Source: Dicaeum eximium
Taxonomy: Eukaryota > Chordata > Aves > Passeriformes > Dicaeidae
Assembly (NCBI GenBank): GCA_013396995.1
Contig: VWZP01007940.1
Location: 1,473,431-1,537,430 of the forward strand
Length of the DNA stretch: 64,000 nucleotides
Direction: 5' to 3'
Position numbers and translations under genes: made by a program. How positions within the stretch are numbered: position 1 is the stretch's first letter; every line of letters starts with the position of its first letter. Positions 48,401-59,490 of this stretch are shown one piece after another. Under the pieces are notes generated by a model. The model was not told where the DNA came from. It saw only the letters and a list, made by a program, of their open reading frames with translations, and did no database searches.

Positions 48401-51400
48401 AAACCGCCATTATACTCTATTTTAAAAGGGAAACTGTTGGTTTCATTTAGCTCCATCTGCTTTAAGCATTTGTAATAAACATCTTGCTATAATATCTGTG
48501 TTGGTAAGTGCAAATTAAGTTTCACTTAGACAGATGAACTCTTTCACTACAAACACCAGTGTAAAGAGCTCCCTTGCTTTGAAACATTTTGAATAAAAGA
48601 TTTTTTTTAAGCTTACTCATTGATCACAACTTTAAACACTTATCATCAAACTGAAAGCTCAAGCTTCTTTCTATTGCAAAGCCTAAGATCCCTGGGATTT
48701 GCTAAAATAGAAGTGCTATAGCTTCAAGATAAACATAAATTGTTTCATAATTTAGAAACAAGAATCAAAGTTTTCCCTCTACACACTCTGTAAGTAGCTC
48801 TCAGGTTCTAAACCCATCAGAACATCAATCTTCTTTTATGGGGCAGAGCATTGCTGAGCACTGTGTAGCTATGCCTTGAAGCAAAGACAGTGTCCTACAT
48901 TGTTAGCTGTGCCACCAAACCAATCTCTTCTCTACAAATGAGCAGGCAAGGACTGAAAGCTACTTTTGGAAATAGTTGGAGACTCTACTAGGGATTTTGC
49001 AAAACATCCCGAGATATAAAATTATTTTTCTTCTTGGAGGGTCAAAAACTGGATTATACCTGGTCTGGAATTTAGGCTTCCATATCCTGAGAGTTTGTAA
49101 GCTGCTGTTTGTTTGGGGAGTGCTTTCTGCTGCTTGAACTCCTGCCCGGAACTTTGGGGGTTTTTAGGCAAATATGTTCCACCTGCATGCTTTGAGCATT
49201 ACATCTCCTCCAGCCGCACACAGAGAGAACTGGAAAGGACATGAGTACAGAAATATCAGGGTTTGCAGTCAGCAGATGCAGAGCTGGATGCCACAGCTCC
49301 AGCAGCTCATTCTCCTGTCTCACTCATAGCCATCCCTGTGTCTGCTCGTGCATGGCCAAGGCATGGCCAGCTGCAGATGTCCTGAGCTTGCCACTGCTCA
49401 CTCACAAGCAGCCACATTGCTCTGCATCCCCTTTTTCTCCTCCACTCACCCCCTCTGTGTGTTGTGACATCTGCTTTCTTTTTGATCATCAGGAATATGG
49501 TAACCTTCGCAGAAATTACTTTAATCATAATTTTCCTTAAAAAAAAAATGCTTCACTGAAACTTCAAACGTTTTATGAGACATTTCTGACAAAGTCAATA
49601 CAGACATCTTTTCAAAATTTCTTTTCTTTGGAAAAGAATTTTAAAAAGCATAAAAAAATGTATAAAAGCATTCATGTTTATATGGGTGGTTTGCATAATC
49701 AAGCTCACTTGAGAAAAAAATGCTATCATCCTTTAATTTCCTTTAAATCTGGAAAGATTCGTGTTTAAATTCCTTTAAAACAGCATGATGGGTACAAAAT
49801 ATAAAAACTTTATTTTTTTAAATTAACAATTTAACAATCATAATGACTAATAAATACTGGTTATGTTTTGTGGAATTTATTGGTTTTGTTTTTTTTTTTT
49901 TAATTTTTTCAGGTATGTGTTTGCACACTTTGAAAAGGAAAAGCATTTTTGGTTTTAAATCAATCTCCTGAGCATAGGAGAGTTGTTTAAGTTTTTGTTA
50001 TGCTCATTTACATCAGAATAGTTGTGTCAATGCCCACACCCTTATTTAAAGCATCCCAAAGATTTTCAGTTTCATTTCTTTGGCATGCAGGGTCAGTTCC
50101 CAATGGCGGATTTTCTGCTCTCCCCATATTTTTCTTTGCCCTTGATTTTCATTGTTACTTTTCTGCACAAACAACCTTGGTAGTTTTTGGGGTTGTCTCC
50201 ATGTTTCTAAACAAGTTCAGAAATATTTAAAATTATCACCAGTTTCTTCAGAACAGTCTCACACACCCAAAAATTTGATTCTTCTTGTTGCCACATTTTC
50301 AACCTGTACTTTCATAGATTTAAATGCAGTTAAGTATTCCTCATTCTACTTTTGTGCCATTCAGAAAAATGGAAATATTTTGACTGATTTCTAAAGAGAT
50401 TTTGTACCAAAAAGTAAAGTCATTCAGACACAATAAGATATGGACCAATAATTTTCTATTATTCATCTGAACAGCCTATAATCACAGTGAAAATGCCTTA
50501 TTTCTTAATAATGAAGTTATCTCCTAAGACATCCTTTATAGAAGACATCCTTCTGTTTATAGAAGTCCTATGAATCATAAACTGTGAGGACTCCCTCCTT
50601 AAAATATCCCATTTACATACATGTAGTATGAGAGTGTTAAAAACATCACGGGAGAAAGGAAACAGCAAGCATTTGCAAGCAAATTTTCAGAACTGAAATT
50701 GTAAAATTCTGGATGCAGTGGATAACTTTTAAACCCAGAATCAGTTGCCCCCGCGTGTGGATTTAAACAGCTTATACCTGCATGATGTGGGAAAGGCAGT
50801 TTGAAATGCTTTCTACTTTGGAAAATGTGCGTATATCTTCAGGCACTATGGTCACAGTTAATTTAATCTTTGTTCAGCCACAATAACTACAAAAAAGAGG
50901 GCAAAAAAGGGCTCTTCTGGCAACACAGTATTTGCATGTATTAACTAATAGGGATGCTTATAACAGAATAATTGATTTTTTTTCCGATAGAACATACATT
51001 ATATCTTCACTCAGAAATTCAGTTTAATTAATCTAGAGTTATAATTTCTGTGACCTGCCAACTTTTTTTAATGTTTGTTCATCTAGTTATGAGTTGGAAA
51101 TTAATATTATACATTTGGCCATACACATTTCTTCAAAAGCTAATTCCTCACTTGTTTTGGTGAAATTGTTACACAAACAATGAAAACTGGAGTTGTCTGA
51201 CCTACATGAAAATAAAGGGTGGGTAGAGAAAACATCTGAAGAATTGATAAGATGTGGATTAATGAGCATACATTTCTTTTTCTCATCTTGGTAATAACAA
51301 ACTGATAAAAATGTTGCACTAATTTTTATTCAAATTATAAGCTACCGCAATAATACTGCTATTCCTGATTTGGTAAGGCCGGTTATGATGACTGCACCAA

Positions 51401-53867
51401 TTGATTTGGCCAGAAAATATTTTGCAAACCTGAAGCTATACCATTCAAAGAGTTATTTATACAGAAAGAGAAAATTATTATTTCAGTCACATCAGACTTG
51501 ATTTTAGCAATGAACTCCTGGACATTTGTTGTTAGATTAGTGTATTACATCTCTGACATACATACCAGTTTTGGCTTTTTTCTAACATATTTTATCATCA
51601 TACATTTAAAATACCATCCACCATATAATCTTTCTTTCATTTTTCACTTGAGGATTTAGTCTTGCCACTCAATGTCTCTGAAATCTAGACTATTCAGAAA
51701 TCTGAAATGCTAGACTTTTTTGGTAGAGTTTTATTTTATAAGAAAGCCTTATGAAAAAAACATAAACTTTCTGCAAGTTTATGCTTTTGGATTTTTTTTT
51801 TTAATGAAGGTAATTCCATCTTTGCTGTAGAGATATGTCATTCTAGTTTTATTTAAGATGCTTCAGAACACAAAAAATGTAAGAGAAGAACTTATGAACT
51901 GTCATTTGCTGTCAAGTTCTTGAAGCACATGAAATGCTTGACTTGAGAACAGCCATTTTTCTCATGAAGTTAAATGGAATAAGTTTCACCGACTATTGCT
52001 GAGAGACACTCAGGAATTTTCAAATTCAATGCCCATTTTCCTTAAATTCAGACTGTGGATATTTAGTACTATAGTCACCAAATAAAGGTGAGAGATAGTT
52101 GCTGTCCCATTTTTGCATACCTAATGTAATACATCTAGCAACAAAACTAAAATCCACTGCATTCTATGTTCTTATATAGCTATTGTTTCTAACTAAATCT
52201 AGTAGACAAATTTATAAAAGCAAGTAGTTGTCAATTTTCTACTCATCATTTACACTCCAAACAAAAAATAGAAGGAAACCCCAATCAGCTTTTTTACTAG
52301 ATAGAATACATAGAAACATTTTAAAAGACGACAGTCAATCATTGCCTGTATTAAGCCACTCCCCAACTTCCCTGAGGAATATGATATTTTATGGTAACTG
52401 ACAAAAACAACACTTATATTAGTTCTTATGAAGCTACTATAGAACAAAACTGAGCACTAAATGAGACAGGAGATCTTCATTAACAAGTAGGAGGGTCCTA
52501 TGCAACCTGTAAAAGTTGTTATTTCCACTTCCCATGAGGACTGAATTTCAGTGTGTTTGAAATCCCAATCTAAGAACATGACAAAACTGTCTGTTATTAC
52601 CAAAACCAACAGGCCTTTTTCTTGAGTTCTTGTAATTCCCTTTAGTGCTACTGCAGTGGGAAAAAGACCTTATCTTGCCTAAGGCAAGAGCTGTCATAAG
52701 GGAATCCTCAGAGAATGTATGGCTGCCTTCCCCAATAGCACAAAGGACAGATAAGTCAATAGGATTTACCTGGAAGCACCTGATATATAATTCTCTTTTT
52801 CCCATCACTGATACTACCTTGTCCTTCCCCCTCTGCCACTTTGAGACTGCCAGATGGGAAAGGAGAAAGTAGAGAGTTGCTTCTAGAGACTTAGATGTTC
52901 GGTCTCCCATAATTATTATTGCTGGTCAAGATGCTAATTTCACATCTTAGCTCTGATTTGCACCAGTATGTGACACTTCCCAGAACAGAGTTAGAGTTTT
53001 AAGATTTCCTGTCTAAATTTTGATGCTGTTCAGGACCTCTTTCCTTCTTTGTCACTTCTCAGTTAAAATAGCATTATTCCCTCCACCTAATAGTTTCATT
53101 TCACTTCCTTTTAGCCATTTTTTTAAACTGCTATCAAATATTTTTTCTTACTTACTTCAGGCACTGACTTTCTTTAGAATTTGCTTATTTCTACAAGGTG
53201 AAAAATGTAGCATTATTTAAGTAAAGATACTTAAAGGCATTTTGACACATTATAGCTTCCATGAAAGAAATCATCAAAATATTATTGAAAACCTATTTTG
53301 ATACTGTTTTGGACACTTCATAGAAGCAATTCACCACGTCCTTAACACCAGAAATGAGTGAATTTATTCACATAGAGAGAGAAAACCCTTGTCACCTCAG
53401 GAAACTTTTCAACAAACAAGAAGCCAATAAAATTTGTGATAGCAGTCAATTTTCATAAAGACCTCTCTTTGTAAATGGGAGAGTGAAACAATAAAGAAAG
53501 CTATTGAATAAAAGGAAGAAGACTATTTGTACCCAGGCACAGAAGAGGAAATGGTTGTGTAAGCTCAGATAAAATTAGATGAGTCTGGTGTTACTTTTCC
53601 AAATGAATCATGGAGATTAAAGGAGTAACTGGCAAAATTTCCTCATGTAATAGAAATTTTGGAGGATCTTTGTTTTTTTCAAAGAGAGTTTTATGCCTCC
53701 ATGGAAGACTTAAACAATTTCTTATGACAGAAAGAATGTTTGCCAAGAGCATACAGGCCAAGAAACTGAGTATTACTGTAATAAGTACATGACTTCAGTT
53801 AGGAAGAGTAGCCAACTGCCTCAGTTACTCTACTGAATATAAATCTCTAGTGATATAAATGTTTGGG

Positions 53868-53886
53868 AGTAGTAGTAGTAGTAGTA
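53868..53886. repeat. (AGT)6 trinucleotide repeat
   Basis: About six AGT units ending in AACAAGG. It is a short simple repeat. Confidence 0.93.
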
Positions 53887-54037
53887 ACAAGGAGCAAGAT
53901 AACAAGTACTCATGTTGACTACCTTGAAAAAAATAGAATATATAGATACATGCCTAAATGCTTATATAAATCCAAGTATGGATATTTCTGGCTGATCTTG
54001 GATATAGGTATTTTCAGATGCTTGAGTTATCATAAGA

Positions 54038-54109
54038 TTTATTTGGAAGCTTGTTTACAAAACAACAGGTGCATTTATTTGGAAGTATGTTTACAAAACA
54101 ACAGGTGCA
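54038..54109. repeat. 36-bp tandem duplication (2 copies)
   Basis: Units at 54038-54073 and 54074-54109 start TTTATTTGGAAG and end ACAACAGGTGCA. They differ at two adjacent bases in the middle (GCTT versus GTAT). The period is a multiple of three, so a chance open frame across it shows a 12-residue repeat. Confidence 0.92.
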
Positions 54110-54767
54110 TTTCCACAATAAAAAGAAACACATAACTTCCTAAAAGATGTGCACACAATTTATTTTGCGGTTTTTTTTAGATGCTAGAAAAGGATTAGAA
54201 TATACAGTGGTAAATCTGTCAATAATACTTGTAATGAATAGTGTTGCATCCTGGCAATCCAGACCAGAAGTCCACTCACAAGATAGTGTGGAGTTCTCTT
54301 GACATCTGCAAGCCCTGTTTTTTCTAGAAAATTATTCAAAAATAACTACAATTTTAAAAACCTGTTCCTCTTAACAGTCACTATTTTAGGAAATGTCATT
54401 CTTAATTCTGTCCCATGTCTATTGTGTTTCTATAGAACTTCACAGGTCCACAAGAGGTGTTTATTTTAAGCTCATCCACTGTGATTGCTATGATTATGAC
54501 TTGGCAAACACCGTTCTCAGATCAAACTCAGGACTATCACTTCAGAAATACCAGTATGATACTTGAAGATATTAATATAAGTGGAAATATAATACATAGA
54601 AAGGGTCTTCTAAATGGAAGACTGCACCTACAATCTATTAGCTAAAATAGGAAAACAAAAGCATTGATGTCAGCTGTCTCCATTTCACAGTCCCAAAACA
54701 CTGCATAGGAAGACCATTGTTAAGGATAAAATAAATGCCCATTTTTTCTCAGTATTACTGTCTTTAG

Positions 54768-54839
54768 AATCACTCCTTTCAAGAACTGTCCAGGTTAATT
54801 GCTAATCACTCCTTTCAAGAACTGTCCAGGTTAATTGCT
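54768..54839. repeat. 36-bp tandem duplication (2 copies)
   Basis: Units at 54768-54803 and 54804-54839 start AATCACTCCTTTC and end AGGTTAATTGCT and look identical. The sequence is unrelated to the 54038-54109 duplication, although the unit length is the same. The absence of differences suggests it is recent or an assembly stutter. Confidence 0.93.
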
Positions 54840-55675
54840 AATTTATAGAAATAATCTGATATTTTATATCAGCTGAGGACTATGAATGTCATTTCAAATC
54901 CTCTTATGGTAACTCCAAAGACCAAAGAAGGTTTCTTATCTTGTCCCCTTATGACCATCATGTATCTTTTATTGTATGCATGTCTCCTTTGAATGAGGAA
55001 GCTTAATGCAGTGACTTGTGCTGCCAGGATTTTGTCAGAATTTTGTTATTTCAAGCCTTCCAGCCATCCTTATAACATAGTACATAATGAGAACACTTTT
55101 AAAATAAAGTGTCATCAGAAAGATAGGTCACATGTGAAGTATATGTTTGCGTGAGTTCATGTACTTTATGGTTATTATACTCTGACACAGGGACAGAAAG
55201 AAGGTCTATTAATATAATATCTGAAAAAACATTATCTTAAACACATTGGCTCTAGCACAAAAAATGTCACTTAGGCATTTCTCAACAAGTTAAAAAAAAA
55301 AAAAGCTCTACAAAGAAAACACTGTGCAATATACAAGCAAGAAAAATGCAAGGAAAGGTGATCCACTGAACAAAATTTCAGCAGTTGACAGTAATCCAAA
55401 TGTTGTAGTTATATGAAAAGAACAGTGTGTATGCAGTCAGATCAATGACCATTAATCATAAAATGGAAGAATTTAAAGATTAAATAGCCCTGTAAGAACA
55501 GTCAGCCTGTCCTCTGCCCACACAGACTCTCTGAAAAATATATTCTAATTCACTTTATAGCATATAGAATATAACTTTACTAACATGAACTCGATTGCTT
55601 CAGTTTTTACAGTACAAATCTTTCCCTATATAGTTCTTGTCTGTATCTTTTGTAATAAAGATTTCTTAAACAAAT

Positions 55676-55805
55676 ATGGCTAACACTGTGCCACTGTTGC
55701 CACAAATCCCAAGCTTTCACAGTGTTAGCCATTTTTTAAACTGTTTTTGAATTTATTTACTTTCACTTCTATGATAAGTGAAAAAAAAAAATCCCAAGCT
55801 TTCAC
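55676..55805. repeat. Hairpin with 15-bp arms and a linked direct repeat
   Basis: ATGGCTAACACTGTG at 55676-55690 is perfectly complementary to CACAGTGTTAGCCAT at 55718-55732, leaving a 27-nt loop. The loop and 3' arm hold ATCCCAAGCTTTCAC (55706-55720), which recurs at 55791-55805 after a short second inverted repeat (TTTCACTT...AAGTGAAA near 55760-55783). This could be a relic of a small DNA transposon, a chance hairpin or a short structured RNA. The paired arms are shorter than in most microRNA precursors. Confidence 0.85.
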
Positions 55806-55940
55806 TAATTTTTCATTTTTGCAGTAGTCTTTCAGAAATTATGGGGTTTTTTCCCTTTCATTTATACCTATTTCTACTTTAATTTCTGCTTAAGATTTTA
55901 CCTTATATTTTACTTATATAAAGTGAAGAAAAAGACATAT

Positions 55941-56718
55941 AATCACAGAATCGCAGAATGGTTACGATTAAAAGGGACCTCTGGAGAGCAATTTGTTCGA
56001 CTCCTCTGCCAAGGCAGGCTCACCTGGAGCAGGAACTCGGGGTTTGAATCTCTCCAGAGGTAGACTCCATGAGCTCCCTGAGCAGGCCATTCCAGTGCTC
56101 TACCACCTGCACTGAAAGAAGTTCTTCTTGATGTGGAGGTGAAACTTCTTGTGTTTTTGTTTATGGCCATTGCTCTTTGTCCTGTCTCTGGGCACCACTG
56201 AAAAGAGTCTGGCACCCTCCTCTTAACCAACATCTTTGAGATGTTTATATCTAATTGTAGCAGTGTGCCTCCTGTTGACAGGGCGACCAAATTATAATAG
56301 AATTTCCAGGTACTCTTTGTCTCCTAAAAAAGGCAAAAACTCCAGAAACTTCTCTTCGAATTTGGTACAGAGACACCTCANCTAATTCTAATTCTATGTG
56401 TTTATGGATGAGGTGCCCTCTCAGTGTGCTCTTCTCTAGACTAAATATACCCTGCTCCCTCGGTCTGTCCTCATAGGAGAGATGCTCTAGACCCCAGGTC
56501 ATCTACATTCTACAGTAACTCCTTCTCTTTCTTGAACTGTGGGGGCTGGAACTGAGCACAATACACCAGATATGGTGTCACTAGGGCTGAGTAGAGGGGC
56601 AGAATCACCTCCCTTGACTTGCTGGCCACACTCTTCCTGATGCCCCATTGGCCCTCCTGGGCACAGGGGCACAGTGCTGGTCAACTTGCCATCCACCAAG
56701 ACTCACGAGTCCTTCTTT
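55941..56718 (-). mobile_element. CR1 LINE, 3' half, minus strand, with an internal insertion
   Basis: It begins with the reversed 3' end (AATCACAGAATCGCAGAATG) and follows the CR1 order: CTCCATGAGCTCCCTGAGCA, TTCTTCTTGATGTGGAGGTG, CCATTGCTCTTTGTCCTGTC, then after an interruption GATGAGGTGCCCTCTCAGTG, CATAGGAGAGATGCTCTAGA and GAGTAGAGGGGCAGAATCAC, ending near 56718. The minus strand still reads GLEHLSYEDRPREQGIFSLE before the frame breaks. Between 56256 and 56380 it is interrupted by sequence foreign to CR1, and a single N lies at 56381. 5' truncated and inactive. Confidence 0.9.
56256..56380. mobile_element. Candidate 125-bp LTR-like insertion (possibly collapsed) in a CR1
   Basis: The CR1 sequence stops after GATGTTTATATCTAAT and resumes after NCTAATTCTAATTC with the TTTATGGATGAGG block. 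The intervening bases start TGTAGCAGTG and end GAGACACCTCA, giving a TG...CA form. The flanking 6-mers are TCTAAT (56250-56255) and NCTAAT (56381-56386), which match at every called base. At 125 bp it is short for an avian LTR, and the N at the boundary suggests a gap was closed here. A longer element may therefore be missing. The alternative is a random insertion with local TCTAAT repeats. Confidence 0.5.
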
Positions 56719-57718
56719 AGATGAAATGTGTGTTGAGTGCAATAGTGTGAGGAGACAATCTCCTTTTAACAGACTGGTCTAATTTGCTAAGTTTCTAACT
56801 CACTACTACATTGATTCGCTGAATTCACTATCTCACAAATTCACTAACTCTAGCATTGATGAGCAAGATCATTACCTACCATGAGTGACAGTGGCACAGG
56901 CCCAACTGTATTAATTATGGATCATAGAGTGTATGTCTAGATGGTATTTTTCTGGAATATGAAAGGTCTATTTGAATATTTTTTTGAGACTTTGCTACTG
57001 AAAGATTGGGTACAGAATTTCAACTCATTGTTCTATTACTGTGGAAGCATAGCTTCTGGTCAATTCAGAGCCTTGTAAATTTGCATAGTTCTGCTCACAA
57101 TAGTTATGCAGAGACATGTACATAAAGCACAATATATTTCCTACAGTTTCTCGATGTTTTGAAGTTAGTATTTAAAAGTATTATCTTTCTAAGAACATAT
57201 AAAATCATGGCTTTGTCTAGCTAGAAAAGAATATGAAGCCTTGAGCCACGTCTGACTTATTTATATCTAAGCACAGGAAAAAAAAATGTTCCCCATGGTT
57301 GATGAAGGGATGAAAAAAAAAAAAACCCACAAAAAAAACCTCCTTAAGAACAGCTGTACTGGATCAACAGGATCATCTGCATCCAGTAAAAGCTACACGA
57401 GATAACTAGGGAAAGCATTACCTGAATTTACTCCTATCCTTCAATAAGTTGCATATTAGGGCAATCCAGAGCCAGGTGCAACTTCTGTAACCTTTGATGG
57501 ATGACTTTTCCATGAAACTATTCAGCCCCCTCTTCAGTCTCTGTAAGTTGTCTTAATCAACAATATGCCATAGCAAAAAGATGCACAACCTAACTTTGCA
57601 GAGGAATGCCCTTTGGTTTCTAGCCTGGTTCCTACTACTTTAATTAGAATTGTCTATGTTGTAATGTGGAAGAGGTACTAGATTCACACATATTCACCCT
57701 TTCCTGATACTCATGTGC
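56719..57718. other. AT-rich spacer, nothing recognised
   Basis: No gene or named repeat was recognised. Near 57309-57340 there are two A-runs separated by CCCAC, and short CACTAACTC-type repeats occur near 56800-56850. Confidence 0.55.
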
Positions 57719-58288
57719 TGTGATTGGAGCTTAGTTAGCAACTGGTCTCTCACTCCCTTCATGTGGGAATGGGGGAGAGAATAGGAAAAGTGAGAAAACT
57801 CATGAATTGAGATAAAGAAAGTTTAATAGGGAAACCAAAAGCCATGCACACAAGAAAAGCAAACTTGGAATTAATTCACCACTTCCCATGAACAGGCATA
57901 TGTTCAGATACAGACAGGAAAGCATCACAGGGCTCCATCACACATGATGGTGACTTGGGAAGACAGATGACATTGCTTCAAATATCCCGGCCCCTTCCTT
58001 CTTCTTTCCTCATCTTTCTGTGATGAGCATAATGCATACAGTCTGGAATATCCCTTTGGTCAGTTGGGGTCAGCTGTCCTGACTATGTCTCCCACCACCC
58101 TGTGCAACCCCAGCCTGCTCACTGGAGGTGCTGTGAGGAGCAGAAAAGGCTCTGTCACTCCCAGCCCTGCTCAGCAATAACTAAAACATCCCTGTGCTAT
58201 CAACACTCTTTCCAGCACAAACCCAAGACACAGCCTCCTATTATCTACTGTAAAGAAAATCACTTCTACCTAAGCCAAAGCCAGAACA
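57719..58288 (-). mobile_element. ERVL-like solo LTR, minus strand
   Basis: On the plus strand the reversed LTR blocks run in order. They are TGTGATTGGAGCTTAGTTAG at the LTR 3' end, CTCATGAATTGAGATAAAGA, TTCACCACTTCCCATGAACA, GGGCTCCATCACACATGATG, CCCTTTGGTCAGTTGGGGTC and CAATAACTAAAACATCCCTG. The last block, TAAGCCAAAGCCAGAACA, is the reversed LTR start and ends at 58288. It appears close to full length and has no internal ERV sequence. The TATA region (near 58020) is degraded. The flanks TTGTG (right) and ATGTG near 57713-57717 (left) are similar but do not form a clean target-site duplication. Confidence 0.87.
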
Positions 58289-59358
58289 TTGTGACACTTG
58301 TGATTCTTTATTTACAATTTTTTTTTTAAATTTATACAATGGGACAACAATGTATTCTGGTTTGGTTTTTTTCCCTTTCATGATTAGTACTTAGCACTTC
58401 ATTTGTATTTTACCCACTACTGAGCAAGGAGGTGGCATTTTTGTGGAGCAATCTGTTATAACATAAAGATTTCACTCCTGAGGACAAAGGTCAGGTCAGT
58501 GCCCATTTGTTTTAAGTGAAGTTTTCCCAGCTGTATCGTTTTGCAGTAAATCTGATCTGGATTTTATACACCACATTATTATGCAGTAACTCCTGTAATC
58601 CTTCAGAGTGGGATTTCCTTCTTACTGTATTGAACTACCAACAAATTTTATCACCTCATTATTCACACCAGTTTTAAGATTACTTCCAAATCTGTTGAAA
58701 ATCATGTGTTGGAGCAAAGACTTCCTTTCATTTTGAAAAATATATTTTCGCTCCTCACCTCTGAGTTGAAGCTTCTAGCCAATTATTGATCTACTCAAGT
58801 AATTATATTTTTGTCTCCATATAATAATATCATATTGCATCACAATATATATTCCTGCAAAATTTCCTGAAGAAGTTTTCATAGACAGACTTCACAGATA
58901 CCCTCCCAACAAGATTCAATTTATCCATGTTTATTTATGTCTTCAAAGAAACCCAAAAATATGTAAGGCATGACTCTTTTTAATAAACATGCTGTTAAGC
59001 CTTGTGCCATTTATCCCGCTACTACATGTCTACTACCAACATTCATTACTGAAGCTTTTCATTAATTTGCCATGTACATTTGTGAGGTTTACTAAGTAAT
59101 GCTGTTCTGCAAATCAGTGTAATCCTTTCTTTAAAGCAGGTGTGATATTTGTCATACTTCAGTCCTTAGAACCAATGTTGTGTTTGTTGTAGCTTTGTTG
59201 TTTTGGTTTTTTACTATGAAATCTCATAGCACAACTGTCATTTGTTATACATTTCCTTTAAAGTGCTTGGATAAATATAACATATATGGACAACCTCCTG
59301 TAGTCTGTCAGCTTGTTTCATAATGTCTCTGCAAATACTTCAGTTTTGTACAATATTT
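58289..59358. other. AT-rich spacer, nothing recognised
   Basis: No exon, RNA gene or nameable repeat. A T-run near 58318-58326 and scattered AT-rich tracts are low complexity only. Confidence 0.55.
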
Positions 59359-59490
59359 GAAGAGGAGAGGAGAGGAGAGGAGAGAGGGGAAAGGGGAAAG
59401 GGATGAAGCAAGGCAAGGCAAGGGACAGGAAAGGGCCAGGCACGGGAAGGCAAGGAAAGGCAGGGCAGGGCAAGGCAAGGCAAGGAAAAA
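59359..59490. repeat. Purine-rich tract: GGAGA units then AAGGC units
   Basis: The first third (59359-59400) is pure purine, with a GAGGA/GGAGA pentamer period and GGGGAAA units. The remainder (to 59490) is a degenerate 5-bp AAGGC/AAGGG array with C interruptions. The whole strand is strongly G+A skewed, so minus-strand frames give Leu/Pro/Ser-rich pseudo-repeats. Such tracts can form triplex structures and often slip in replication. Confidence 0.93.

Larger units (their letters stand above)
42301..55940. other. Long AT-rich stretch with no recognised gene or transposon
   Basis: This 13.6-kb interval shows no exon, structural RNA or element I can name. Marked inside it are homopolymer runs, a TTGG array, a TAAT-rich repeat near 43190, two GC-richer patches (about 47830-48130 and 49195-49480), two 36-bp tandem duplications and a hairpin cluster near 55700. 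Frames of up to 120 codons (for example 52548-52910 minus) lack any domain or splice context. Conserved noncoding elements may lie here but cannot be shown from one sequence. Confidence 0.5.

Noticed and set aside
52548..52910. 120-codon minus-strand open frame
   Set aside because: No recognisable domain. The sequence shows no codon-bias difference from chance frames around it that I can see, and there is a comparable frame on the opposite strand.
55996..56050. tRNA B-box-like words (GTTCGACTCC, GTTTGAATC)
   Set aside because: Both are inside the CR1 3' region at 55941-56718, with no A box, no acceptor stem and no T-run terminator.
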